Position numbers and translations under genes: made by a program | The notes under the pieces: model-generated | What the model saw: the letters and a program-made list of their open reading frames with translations, nothing else | Databases searched by the model: none | What the model was told of the DNA's origin: nothing | Shown: in pieces, positions 38,101-49,437 of the stretch | Layout of the letters: the number at the start of each line of letters is the position of its first letter | Numbering within the stretch: position 1 is the stretch's first letter | Assembly: GCA_905250125.1 (NCBI GenBank) | Contig: CAJNOL010000410.1 | Location: forward strand, 79,840 to 143,839 | Direction: 5' to 3' | DNA length: 64,000 nt | DNA from: Rotaria sordida | Taxonomy: Eukaryota; Rotifera; Eurotatoria; Philodinida; Philodinidae

Positions 38101-41100
38101 AAACGGAATATTTTGGTTAATGAAAATTCTGATTTTGATTTTTCTCGAAAATTTTTCAGGTCAAAAAAGTTAACACATATTTTAAATTCTTAAGATATTA
38201 TTTTTTTGGGTTTGGAATAAAATATTGATAAAATATGAAACGAAATATGATTATCGACAAATATAAAGCTCATGTATAAAATAATATTTTCAAATCTATA
38301 TGTTTTGTAGCTGCGGAAAAAGTTATTTTTGTTTTCTTAAATTCAACGAAGATAATTCGACATTTCAAAGTACAAAGTGCAAAACTCGAAAGAAAAAAAA
38401 GGTCATGAATAAGTTATAGCATACGATATGACTAAAGTAAATAGAAAGCATAAAAATATACTTCAAATTTTGTTTCGTTTGATATACTTATCAGAATCGA
38501 GCGAGGAAGTAAAGAAATCCTATGAAAAGTCATGAAATAATTTCATTTTTCATTTTAAACATCAGAGAAAGCTCTACATTTTTATTTTTTTGATCACATA
38601 ATGACACGAATGGACTAATTAATTGTTCAACATGAAAATATATATTTTTTTCGTTGCATCGTCGATAATTAACTTTCAGGAGGAATTTAACTGTTAATCA
38701 AGAGAAAATGTTTATTCTTATCATTCGTGAGAAATGGTATTGCAGTTAATTTCATTTCAATCAGATTCTAACTGGTTAGAGATGTAATAAAATGGTGGCA
38801 GAAACTAAGAACGATAATGAATATTGCACTTATAGAAAGATAGATAAGTGACAGGCTAATAGAAATGAGCCATAGAATAAAAAAATCTCTGATCTCTATA
38901 AAAGATTTGTGTATCATTTGATTAACATTAATGTTCAATTTTTATTTGATCGCACATTTTTTTATTTGGGATTAAAAATCCTTTTTTTTTATCTTGGTCT
39001 TTCACTTTTGTTAATAAAGAAGGCAAGAGTGAATGAAGCATACATTACATCTCTTTTGAGATTTTGGACAGTAATGTAATTTAACTAATTATAAAAATCA
39101 AAAGAAAGATTAATCTCTTAGCCAACGTTGGATCATGTTTGACTCATTCATAATCAGCAATATGAAAAATGGTCTATCTAAAATTATAAGTAGGTTTTTG
39201 GATTAATATAGAGAAAATAACAATATAACTACGAAAAAAAAAATATAAAAAACTCAGATGAACAATAAAGCCAATTCTTATGTGTCATTCAAGACGAATG
39301 TCTCATTTTAAACCCATTCTACATCTTCACAGTGAAATGACTTTACCCAAATTTATTTCTACCGGTGTCATATTCAACATCTGCATAAGCTATTCCGTTA
39401 GTTGACTCAAAACTAACTCTACTAGATTAGTATCAGGAAATAATGAGTTAAATAATATCCAATCGAACAGTTAAAATGGCAAGAGACACTTATATATATT
39501 TTATGTAGGATTCTAGTGGTTAGATGATATAATAAAAATCTTTCAAAAAGAGAATCTTATGATTGTCCAAGATTCGTAATATACAATATAATAAATTGAT
39601 TAAATAATAAAAATATTTGTTTAGATACATTACTAAAAGTTGATCCTCGTCAACGACCAACAATTCATACATTAGTTGAAAATATTGAAGATTTAGCTAT
39701 AGGAAATGATATTGGTCTTAATGAACCATTAACTTTTCTTTTTAATACCAATGAAACAATTAATTCAACTAATCCAACTACTGCTGCTGCTGCTGCTGCT
39801 CCTGTTGGAAATCCATCAGCTGGTAAGAAGAAAAAAAAATTTTCCTTGTTGAACAAAACAAATAAATAATTTATTTAGCTTCAGCAAGAGTACCAGTTGG
39901 TGGAAATCATCCATCATCAAATGCTGGTGTTAGCAGTTACATTCCATCATCAATAAAAGGTTTAAATACATCAGGAAAATCATGGATGAAAAGTATTATT
40001 GATACATCATCTAAAGTTATTAATGAAGGTGTTCAACAAGTCAAACAGTAAAAACTTTTTTTCTTTATTGATATTTTTTTTTTTTTGAAAATAATAATTT
40101 TCTTTTAAAGAACTTTGGCAACAAATACTACAACAAATATTACAGCAGGAAGTTCAATGGGTATTGGTCATCATCATCATTTTGAAGTTGATCTTAGTTA
40201 TATTACGTCGAAAGTAATCGGTATGATTTAATGTATTGTTTAAGATTAAGTCTCATTTCAAGAAATTGATTTTGTTAGACGAAATGAAGAAGAAGAAGAA
40301 TAAAGTTTTTTCTATTCTTCATGGATGAGTTCATTTTCATGTTTGTGCTTTCCTTGACTTCATCTTTCAATACTGATCTAAGATTCTACCGGTCAATTCG
40401 ATAGATCTTTGGTCAGAAAATAGTAGGAACTTGGAAAGAAGAATATTGAAAACTTAGATATGGTATCTTTGCTTTCAAAATCGTATCATTCTCTAGTCGA
40501 AATCGGACGTATCTCATTCATCTGACTAAGTCCAGTACTGGTCAAAAATACACAAGCATTGGATTTTTTTAAACATTTAACTCAAATACAAGCAGTAGTT
40601 TGAATAGCTAATGAAGTTGTCTATCAAATGCATTCCATACTGAAATTTTCTAGACGGACTACGAGAGAGAGGTTTCTGACTAACCAAAAATGATAGTTTT
40701 CGAACTCCAGAAAACTATGTGACAAATAATTTTGAAGAGTACCATTTTAAAGAGCATAAAATTCTGAATGATATGAGAAATTGCCAGATTTCCTACGACC
40801 TTTCCTTAAAAAGTTATAGGGATCACAAAAAACTGCGCTTTTTAACAATATGCTATGATAAACTTCACTTTCTTTCATTTTTGTGATGCTTATAACATTT
40901 TAAGAAAAGGTCGTTGAAAATGTGACGACACTTCATTTTATTCAGAACTTTATACTCTTTAAGACGGTATTCTTTAAAAATAATTTCTATATAGTCTTCT
41001 TGAATGCAAAAACTACCGTTTTTGGTTTTGCAGAAATCTTTCTCTCATAGTCGATCTATGAAGTTACAATATGAAATGCATTTGTTAGAGAACTTTATTA

Positions 41101-44100
41101 ATTATTCAAACTCGTATTTGAATTCCAGTTAAATGCTTCGTATCGTTGAAAAAAAAATACGTTAGTCTTATTTTTTTTTGACCAATACTATAGAAACTCT
41201 ATTTGAAAGAAAAAAGTCAATCCTAAAATTCATGAAGTTTACTTTGCTCTATTGATAATTCTAAAAGTAAATATCTAATTCAAAATAGATAGAAAAATGA
41301 ATTTTTGTTTTTTTTTTAGTAATGGCTACACCACGCGATAATCCATCTGAATTATCAGGTCGTCAATCAGCAGAATTAATTCGTGATTTACTCGATACAA
41401 AACATTCTCAATCATATATGTTATTTTCACTTGATCAACTTCAGCGTGGTCATCATTCCTATCGAAAAGAATTATTTCATAATAGAGTTTGTTTATTATT
41501 ATTGAATAATTACTTTTTTATTTTAATTGTTTTCAATTTAGGTTATTGATTTACCATTATGTGATGAAAAACATTCTCCACGTTTAGTTGATCTATTATG
41601 TTTTTGTCATAACATTAGTTCATTCTTACTTGAATCACCATCAAATACAGCTGTACTTCATTGTTTTGTAAGTATTTTATTATTATTTTTTTCTTAATTT
41701 AAATTGTTTATTTAAATAAATAAAAGGATGGAAGAAATCAAATAGCTTTTGGAACATGTGCATTAATTGCATATCATGGAATATTTCAACAAGTTGATCA
41801 TATTGTTCGATATTATGAATCACGTCGATGTGCACATCCATTTTTAACATTATCACAAAAAAGGTTTTGTTGTTGTTTTTTTATTTTTTTCAATTAAATT
41901 TTTAGAGAAATAATAATAATAATGTTTTAATAGATATATTCAATATTTATGTGATTTATCATGTGGCGTTATTGAAAAACCACATTTTACTGAATTAATG
42001 CTTAAAACAATAAATTTATCACCAGTACCATTATTTAATCGAGAAAGGTTTTTAATTAAAAATTTTTTTTATATTTTATCTATAAAATATTTTGTTTTTT
42101 CTATTTTAGAAATGGTTGTCGACCATATGTTGATGTTTTTAATCAAGATTATAAAAAAATATTTTCAACATATCAAGAAGCAAATAAACTTCGGTTAAAA
42201 TTTATTTTTATTAATTTTTCAAATTTTAATGAATTTTCTTTTAGACTATTTTCTGCAACTGATGGTGTTTGTTTAATTCCATTGAATATTCCATTTAATG
42301 GTGATCTTACAATTCATGTATCACATGCGCCTGTGGGATTATCACTTCAAGCACATGTAAGATTTTTTTTTCTTTTATAAAACATACTTTTCCAACAATT
42401 ACTGAATTTTTGCAGTCCGTTCTATTGAAAATTAGATAAACGAGATCCGAACAGTTGCTCGCCGGACACTTGCTTGCTGAACACTTGCTCGCTAGGATAG
42501 TTGTTCGCTAGAATAGTTGCTCGTTAGGATAATTGCTCTAGAATGGAATGATCGCTCAATCGTAAATGAAAGAATTCAGAACCAAATTGACTGTATCGAT
42601 CGTTTTCGTTGGCGCTCAAGATGAACAGTAACATTTCCCATTAATTTATGGAATATGGTAGCACGTATGAAAAATTATATGCATCGAACAAATAACAACA
42701 TGGAAGCATGGCATCGAAAATTGAACTGTGTATTTCAATGTAAACATCTCACATTATGAACATTTCTAGATAAATTAATCAAAGAAGAAAATAATGTATA
42801 TTCGGATATCATCAATGCTATATCTGGTAGTCAACCATCAAAACGAATCCTTAAACCAACGATTACACAATTTAGTTCAAGATCCACATACAGACACCAA
42901 GGTTCAGTTAAAATACATCGGACATTTATTATCTTTGTAGAGTGTCGTGTTTGTTTTCTGTTGTTAGTATTAAAGAATATTGTCATATATCTCATACATA
43001 TATTTACTTCGAAGCATTTTTACGAGCAAGTGCCCTAGCGAGCAAATGTCCTAAATCCGAGGTAAACATTGAGAATTTCGATTAAATTATAAATTGGAAT
43101 AGATTTGACTAGAATTCTTACGTTAGTTTTTTTTTCTTAGCCTAGAATTGAGAAATCTATTAAACGTTAATATAATTGTTTTAGGATGGTGGAATTCGTA
43201 TATGCGAATTGACAATCAATTCAAATTTTTGCCCGTTAAATCATTCGGAATTATCTTATTCAAGGTATTTGAAATAAAACAATAAGAAAATTTAGATTTT
43301 TTTTTCTAAGTAAAAAATATTTATTAAGATATGAATTGGATGGTGCTGAGCAAACTGAAAAATATCCACCATCATTTCGTCTAACATTGGATACAATAGC
43401 GTCAAAAAAAGCTTCACCAAATGATCAAGAGGCTATGTCAAAACAATTAGATAATACAATTAAAAAACCACAATGTTTATTCAAAGATGAAAACGAATTT
43501 CGACATACTATTGATGAATATGGTAAAGAAAAAAAAAAAGATTTAATTTTGTTTTTCTTTTATTTTAAAAAATTAATTTTTTTAAAAACAAAATAGAAAA
43601 ACATTTTAAAATTTCAATTGGTATGATTGCTGTTGTCTATATTGATGTTGTTCTTTGTTAATATGAAAAATAAAATCTAAATTATTTCTTTTTTTTCTAT
43701 AATTAGGTGATGGTCATCAATATCATGGAACTTATAAAATAGAATCACCATCACCTAATCGTTCAACTAAACTCAATGTTGAACAACCAATATCTAATAT
43801 TAGCAATACATCTTCACCTGAATTAAATCGTGATTCATCTTCCACACCTCAATCAACATCAACTTCATTTCCTAATTCATTTCAAGAACAACAAATTTTA
43901 TCAAATCCTTCATTACAAGAAGAATCACAAACGAAAGATGATATAGCTGTTGGTACTCTTCTTGATATAACTGGTGATGATACACATCATTCTCAATCTC
44001 AACCAATAAATATAACAAATACAGAAAATGATTTATTAAATTTACATCTTGATACTCAAACAAATTATTCTACACCAACAATAAAAACAACAGATTTACT

Positions 44101-44464
44101 TGGTGTTGATTTTAATTCAATGTCATTAGATAAACCAATATTACATCGAAATGCATCTGAAGTTATTTTACCACCACCAATTCAAGCAACAACAATTAAT
44201 AAAACAGAAATTAAATCTTCTTCAAATCAAAATATTAATCGTTTAGATCCATTTCAAGATTTATTTTCATCATCAACAACACAAAAAACATCAAGTAACG
44301 AAAGTCTTGCTACAAAACAAGCAGCTGGTAAGAATATTTCCTATATAGATGTCGCACATTTACAATATTTCTCGTCATTCACCGTTTTGTTTCTCTTTCT
44401 ATCGTTTCAATATATAAGAAAATGTTAGACTAAATTCATCGTCCCACTTCGGTGGGACATATAA

Positions 44465-44496
<32 letters not shown>

Positions 44497-46042
44497 GGCC
44501 CCTGCGCAAGGATGACACGCAAAATCGTGAAGCGTTCCATATTTTTTTTTGCATTTTTTTTTAGCTACAGCTAAGTTAACCAATACACCACCAACATCTA
44601 CAACATCAATTCCGCCTTATAATATCAATCAATCAAGTAAACCTGTCACTCCACCAACACAACAACCCAGTAAACCTGCTACTCCACCAACACAACCAAA
44701 ACAACAACCAAGTGAGCATTAGTCTTAACTTATTGGCAATGATCATCTGAAACGAATATTTAGTTTTGCAATAGAAAGAGTCAATTATGAAAGATAACTT
44801 GTTGAGAATTTATTATCTTTGAATCGTATCAAAAAGTTTATTAGTCATATCTTTAAAAACAAATTTTTATTCAATATAAACAGATGAACAACGAAAAGGG
44901 ATATACTTTCTTTGTATTGTTATCTCTTAGATCAGGTCTTGCGTATTGTAACACTTTCTGATTGAGATACCGTTACCTGTAATACTTGATCGAACTGTCT
45001 AGGTGGTTTTTATTCTTTTGTTCTATTTAATGAAAAAACAAAACCGATCCGTTTTAAAACTTAATCGTAAATAACGAATGAGTTACTATGAAAATGTTCA
45101 TATTAAAATTAGATCCATACGAACATGAAATTTGTCTATCTATGTTTTGTTTTCCAATGAACAGACATCTATAAAGTCGTCGTTTTGTTACTTTATAGAG
45201 TTTTTTATTATACACTGAAGCATCTATCATCATGTAAGTATATAGTACGATAAGTAAATGAGAAGTGAATAGGAATTATTTCGGATCGTATTATAAAAAC
45301 AAAAATGACTAACGACGATTATTGGTGATAACTAAATCAAAAAAAAAAGATAAATAAAATTAGAGAATAGAAAACAGCTAATATATTAACATTTCCCTCA
45401 AACTAGTTTAATCAGTATTTTTAGTGTTTGAACATCAATAATAATAATATTTTATTTTTAGATCTAGTTAAACCAAACCCAAGTTCATCTCGTCCTCAAT
45501 CATCTCCATTTGATTTTGATACATTAGTTCGTGAACAATCTGGAATGTCGGATTGGGGTTCAAAAGCACGACAAGGCACAGAATCTATTGGTGTTATTCG
45601 TAAAGCTGAATTAGTTAAAGAAATTGATCCAATTGTTCTTAAAGTATGTTTTATTTATTTATTTATTTATCTTGTATTTCTATTTAAATAAATCAAATAG
45701 GTTCGAGAATGGACTGAAGGAAAAAAGAGAAATATTCGAGCATTATTATGTTCATTATTAACTGTTACATGGCCTGAATGTACTTGGAGAGGATGTCAAA
45801 TGCATGAATTAGTTACACCCGACCAAGTCAAAAAAGTTTATAGAAAAGCAGTACTTCATATTCATCCGGATAAAGTAAGAACAAAATTATTGTTTTTCTT
45901 TTTTTGTTTTTCATTTCAAATTAAAAATTTTTATTTTGTTTTTTTTTTAAAGCTTCGTGATGATCCAAATGAAGAACTAGCAAGGTTAATATTTGTGGAA
46001 CTTAATGAAGCATGGTCTCAATTTGAACGGGAAACAAGTTAA
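35132..46042 (+). CDS. GAK: Cyclin-G-associated kinase (GAK/auxilin family)
   Basis: Twenty-one exons: 35132-35321, 35393-35454, 35510-35569, 37076-37540, 37600-37735, 39625-39822, 39879-40047, 40111-40220, 41320-41486, 41542-41667, 41727-41863, 41934-42047, 42110-42193, 42245-42356, 43185-43264, 43329-43522, 43707-44327, 44565-44711, 45462-45643, 45701-45874, 45953-46042; all phases agree and give 1205 residues (human ~1311). The NAK-family kinase domain has [22 protein letters not shown] and MYRAPEM. A PTEN-like domain follows, with [17 protein letters not shown] and HCFDGRNQ, then a C2 domain. A disordered Asn/Ser/Thr/Pro region carries LLDIT, LLNLHLD and DPFQDLF, clathrin- and AP2-binding type motifs. 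The C-terminal J domain has the Hsc70-activating HPD in IHPDK. GAK recruits Hsc70 to uncoat clathrin vesicles and phosphorylates adaptor mu subunits. Its introns host several repeats and a U6 gene. Confidence 0.95.
35825..36515 (-). repeat. Dispersed ~730-bp repeat, copy 2 (inverted), in GAK intron
   Basis: Reverse-complement copy of 5695-6425, lying in the 1.5-kb intron between kinase exons 3 and 4. Shared blocks include 'gcactatagtttattga' and 'cgatttcctcattaatgttt'. The copy carries small substitutions and indels but is close to full length. Confidence 0.8.
37021..37056. repeat. Terminus-like relic of the giant palindrome family
   Basis: AATGGCTCTTATCCGTTCGT then GTCCTTTCGTTG resembles the right end of the 22538-24108 palindrome (AATGGCCTTATCCGCCCTCG then CCCTTTCATCG). 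It lies 19 nt before the GAK exon 4 start. No complementary left end was found nearby, so this is probably a solo end or a decayed copy. Confidence 0.5.
40533..41190. mobile_element. ~650-bp Tc1/mariner-like foldback MITE in GAK intron
   Basis: The arms run 40533-~40840 and ~40860-41190. Ends are CAGTACTGGTCAAAAA and TTTTTTTGACCAATACTA, similar to Tc1-type termini. Internal matches include 'atttaactcaaatac' with 'gtatttgaattccagttaaat', and 'caaaaatgatagttttcg' with 'caaaaactaccgtttttgg'. There is no ORF; it fills most of the 1.1-kb intron before the PTEN-like domain exon. Confidence 0.8.
42450..43052. mobile_element. Foldback element with GCTCGCTAGGA arms and MULE relic
   Basis: The left end (42450-42545) is a run of variants of TTGCTCGCTAGGACA; the right end (43022-43052) has the complementary ACGAGCAAGTGCCCTAGCGA then GCAAATGTCC. 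Between them lies a Mutator-like transposase fragment, listed separately. ATCCGA occurs just outside both ends (42445 and 43055), but a full target-site duplication could not be established. The insertion sits in an 828-nt GAK intron. Confidence 0.7.
42631..42870 (+). pseudogene. MULE-type transposase C-terminal fragment
   Basis: One frame reads [20 protein letters not shown] then [21 protein letters not shown], an in-frame TGA where the family has Trp, then [20 protein letters not shown]. The pattern P..LWN......RTNN..E.WH..........P..W.F...L..E is typical of the C-terminus of Mutator-like transposase domain proteins. The rest of the protein is missing, so it is a relic inside the GAK intron. 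Confidence 0.65.
44411..44417 (+). promoter_or_regulatory. TATA box of the U6 gene
   Basis: TATATAA stands 30 bp before the U6 start, the spacing expected for a type 3 RNA polymerase III promoter. A proximal sequence element is expected around 44375-44395 but cannot be recognised without a species consensus. Confidence 0.7.
44441..44546 (+). ncRNA. U6: U6 spliceosomal snRNA
   Basis: The ~106-nt sequence matches metazoan U6 almost throughout: a 5' hairpin GTCCCACTTCGGTGGGAC, then AAATTGGAACGATACAGAGA with the ACAGAGA box that pairs with the 5' splice site, GATTAGCATGGCCCCTGC with the AGC catalytic triad, CAAGGATGACACGCAAAATC (telestem/ISL) and GTGAAGCGTTCCATATT. The 5' stem differs from the vertebrate sequence but stays paired, which argues for a functional gene. 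It ends in a T run serving as the Pol III terminator. It lies in a 237-nt GAK intron, on the same strand. Confidence 0.97.
44542..44550 (+). terminator. Pol III T-tract terminator of U6
   Basis: Nine consecutive T residues follow CCATA at the 3' end of the U6 gene. Confidence 0.85.
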
Positions 46043-47869
46043 TCATCTGAACATTCCATTACTCGATTTCCTTTTTTTTGTTCTCCTTTTATTTTATGCT
46101 GTGTGCAATTCATGTGTATTCATAGTGTCACCTTGTTCTAATAGACAAAAAAAAGCACAAAAAATACATTTCACCTTCTTTTAATTCTCAATATTTTTAC
46201 CAGCTAACTGTGTTCGTTTGTGTATAATTATATATTTCCATTAATCTGTTTGTTTCCGTCTTCTTTTCTTTTTGTGTTTACGTATTAAAAATAAAATAAA
46301 TCTAATAACTATGATAAAGAAAATTTATTGTTCATAGTTGAAGATATTTAAACTATTTCGTTTGTCAAAGATGTCATTTTGCAATATAAAAATGCGTTCT
46401 ATAAACTTTGGTTCCGCCGAGTTATTATTATTGAAAAATCAGCACTGCCGATGTGATACAAAAAAGAACAAAAGTTTTCAATGCATGCGCTTCTATTTAC
46501 TAAACGTGCTAATTTAAAGAGTATTTTTCAGGCTACAAAATCTCTACGAAAAGTTTTTCAATAAAAAGTTGAAATTATTCATTGTGAGTGACGTGAGTGA
46601 TGATGACGAATATAGAAACGAAAAATCCCCTTGTAACCGAATGAGAAATCTAACAATCAATTCTAAATGGTACAAAATCTTCTTGGGAATAGCGAGATAA
46701 TTGAAAAACTAAAAGTCTCGTTCCGTAAAGTATAGTTTATAGCATGGAGACTATCCTGAAATTCTTGAACTTTTCTGACAGAGAGTTATTCAATAATTAA
46801 ATTTTGATTTACAAGGCGGAAAGTGTAGATTTGGAGTCTTTAGTACCTGTCGATACTGAAAATTCTGTGGCGTTGATATATATTTGAAATTAGACTGGGA
46901 AATTAAGGTGATCAATTTTACTTTTTCAAAGTTTTTTTTCTAGCACATTATCATAAAGATTAACGAAAAAAAAGCTATAGACAAAATTATTTAAGATTAT
47001 TTCGACAATTGTTTCAAAAGGTGGCACTCTATGTCGACTTTCTTCATGCCAAAAATAAAAAAAGCAAACTCAAAGAGGAGCAACAACATACTCTCTATTC
47101 GATACAATCTTCATCGATTCTCCAATTGATTTATTATTAATCATCAATATTAAAAATGAAAAAGTGAGATAAACAAAAACAGATAATAGATATAAGCATA
47201 ATTAATAACGAGTTGATAACTTACTTAAAAATAAAAAAAACTTCTAGCTCACATAAGATTTGGTACATCAATTTGAAGGTAAATTTACTAAATATTCAAA
47301 ATTAGAAATTCTAGATGAGAAAACTTTTTCTAAGTTCTGATCAATAGAATGTAATACGCTACTTGTACATACAACACCAGCAATGAGAATAAGGGTGAAA
47401 TCTATGACCAGAAAGGATTTGATCGGGACTACGAGAAAAAAAAGTTGTCTCGATTTGAATTAAAGAATATTGTTATATATTCTATGATTTTAAGAGAATT
47501 ATCTTACAAATGAAATCAATGAGAACATTTATTGAAGAGTAATGACAGAAAAAAGTTCTAATTATCAACAAAATAAATTTAAAAAAAATAAATATTGAAG
47601 AATTATTTTTAGATGTGACACAAATAAATTCTGGAAGAGTTTTCTCTAGGTCAAAATCAAGACCAAAAATGACTTGATCCTGCACACCTTTGTTTTCAAC
47701 ATTTAACCACGAAACTAATATGAATAAGATTTGAGATTTCATTGTAAATAAGAATTCTTACTGAGATATATACGGAAAATATTTTTTTTCGTGGATTAAT
47801 CTTAATTATTCTTCATTTTTATTATAATTTCTATTTGAATAATTGATTTAGTAATTTGAAAATCAAACT
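46043..47869. other. Intergenic between GAK and glutaredoxin
   Basis: Probably starts with the GAK 3' UTR (AATAAAATAAAT near 46290 is a candidate polyadenylation signal). The only identified structure is the dispersed repeat at 47395-47700, whose 3' end is ~170 bp before the glutaredoxin start. Confidence 0.6.
47395..47700 (+). repeat. Dispersed repeat, partner of 12000-12310
   Basis: Direct-orientation relative of 12000-12310 with shared blocks 'aaaaaaagttgtctcga', 'tattctatgattttaag' and 'caaataaattctgga.gagttttctctag'. Noncoding; ends not resolved. Confidence 0.7.
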
Positions 47870-48205
47870 ATGGCATTAAACTCATCTTTATCTGCTGCTG
47901 ATCATATTCAAAAATTAATTCATGATTATCCAGTTGTAATTTTTTCGAAATCTAATTGTCCTTATTGTCATAAAGCAAAAAAAATTTTATCAAAATATAC
48001 ATTAGATAATAAATATTATGTTCTTGAACTTAATCAATTATCAAATACTGATGAATATCAAACAGAATTACAAAAATTAACAAATGATAGAACTGTACCA
48101 CGTATATTTATTGATGGAAAATGTATTGGTGATGAAGAAGATCTTGAAAATTTAGAAAAAACAGGTGATTTGAAAAAACAATTAGAAGCAATTAAAGATT
48201 TATAA
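47870..48205 (+). CDS. Glutaredoxin, dithiol class
   Basis: An uninterrupted 111-residue ORF. It contains the active-site CPYC in FSKSNCPYCHKAKKIL, then TVPRIFIDGKCIGDEEDLEN with the cis-Pro (TVP) and the glutathione-binding GG-like region (here IGDEEDL). This is the standard layout and length of a cytosolic dithiol glutaredoxin, which reduces glutathione mixed disulfides using GSH. There is no targeting extension beyond ~15 residues. It is intronless in the coding region, unlike its neighbours; the T-rich 'gatttag' just upstream (47845-47851) could be an acceptor of a 5'-UTR intron or a trans-splice site. AATAAA at ~48247 is a plausible poly(A) signal. Confidence 0.95.
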   Translation: MALNSSLSAADHIQKLIHDYPVVIFSKSNCPYCHKAKKILSKYTLDNKYYVLELNQLSNTDEYQTELQKLTNDRTVPRIFIDGKCIGDEEDLENLEKTGDLKKQLEAIKDL

Positions 48206-48731
48206 ACGAATTTTATATGTATAATAATCAAGCATTGTTTTCAAAAAATAAATTCTAGTCAAGCTATAGACATTTTTTTTTATAACATTAGCAGGCATAT
48301 ATCGACACTGAAAAGTATTTGATTGAATGAACACCTACGGTAATTCTCAAAATGATTCATCTAGATTTATTTCCAAAATATAGAGATTTTTATGTTTGAA
48401 AATGAAAATGATTACTAGTTTTCCAACTATAGGATCTCTGAAAAAGCAAAAACTAAGTTTTTTCAGCTTCAGTTCTCTACACCGTTTTTTTTTGACCGAG
48501 ATATATCAAACTTATGGACAACCACAAAAATGATATTTTCATACTAAATAACAGAAAAGAAAAGAAACCTGAGTGAATAATTTTGGAAGCCACTGTAGAT
48601 CGTACAAACTTTTCAAAGAAACTTTCAATATTTTTCTATTTATCAAATGATTGTAAAATAGATTATTTTATTCGTTTATAATTCAACATTTTTATATAAT
48701 CTTATTCATTTTCTATGACAATGTTTTTTCA
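48206..48731. other. Convergent intergenic stretch, nothing recognised
   Basis: Contains the 3' ends of the glutaredoxin (+) and small membrane protein (-) genes. No ORF, RNA or repeat structure was recognised. Confidence 0.6.
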
Positions 48732-49437
48732 TTATACAGTCCATGTACTACTTTTACGATCATCATAATTCCATGTTTCATCATTTTGATGCCTGCATCG
48801 TATCCATAAAAAACCGATTATAGCTAATGCAATCACACTAACGAATACTAACATAATTGTGCTGCTTCTAAAATATAAAACAAAAAGAAAAACTAGTCAT
48901 AAAATATTATTCTTTGTTCTTGTTTTTCTTTGATTAGGTCAAGTTGTTTTAAAATTTGTATAGAAATAGACGATTTTTATTATCATGTTATTAATCAAAA
49001 ATATGATCAAATTTTAAATAAAATCGCTATTATTAAAGTATAAATAATTTAATTGATCATACGGTGACATTGATGTTGAAGATTTCTCTGATCTTTCATT
49101 AATATTATCGTCAGTATCGGACGGCAATGTCGTAAGACGACGCGGAATACCATCATCAACAGCCATTTTTCTTTGAAGACAAATTGGTGATAATTGTTCA
49201 TTAGGACAATAATATGGTGAAATACCACAGTGAGGTGGTTGACAATTTGGATTAATTGTTGGCTGAGGTGGTGCTATTATATATGATAGTTATGCTTACT
49301 CTATTAGGTAGAAAATGCTTACGAGATGGTTTTCTATCAAGAAATTTATTGACTATAGGTGCAACCTGATCCACTACGCCTTCTACAAAAGTTAATATGG
49401 TTGTAATAACATTCATAATTACTTTCATATCCACCAT
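48732..49437 (-). CDS. Small single-pass membrane protein, unknown function
   Basis: Three exons, 49437-49323, 49273-49063 and 48867-48732, phase-consistent, give 153 residues. The first ~25 residues are hydrophobic (VIMNVITTILTFVEGVVDQV), possibly a signal peptide or amphipathic anchor. The middle is Pro- and Cys-bearing (PNCQPPHCGISPYYCPNEQ) and then acidic/Ser-rich. A clear membrane helix, IMLVFVSVIALAIIGFLWI, precedes a short basic, Trp-containing tail ending in SSTWTV. A type I topology with a small Cys-rich ectodomain is likely. No family was recognised. Confidence 0.75.
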
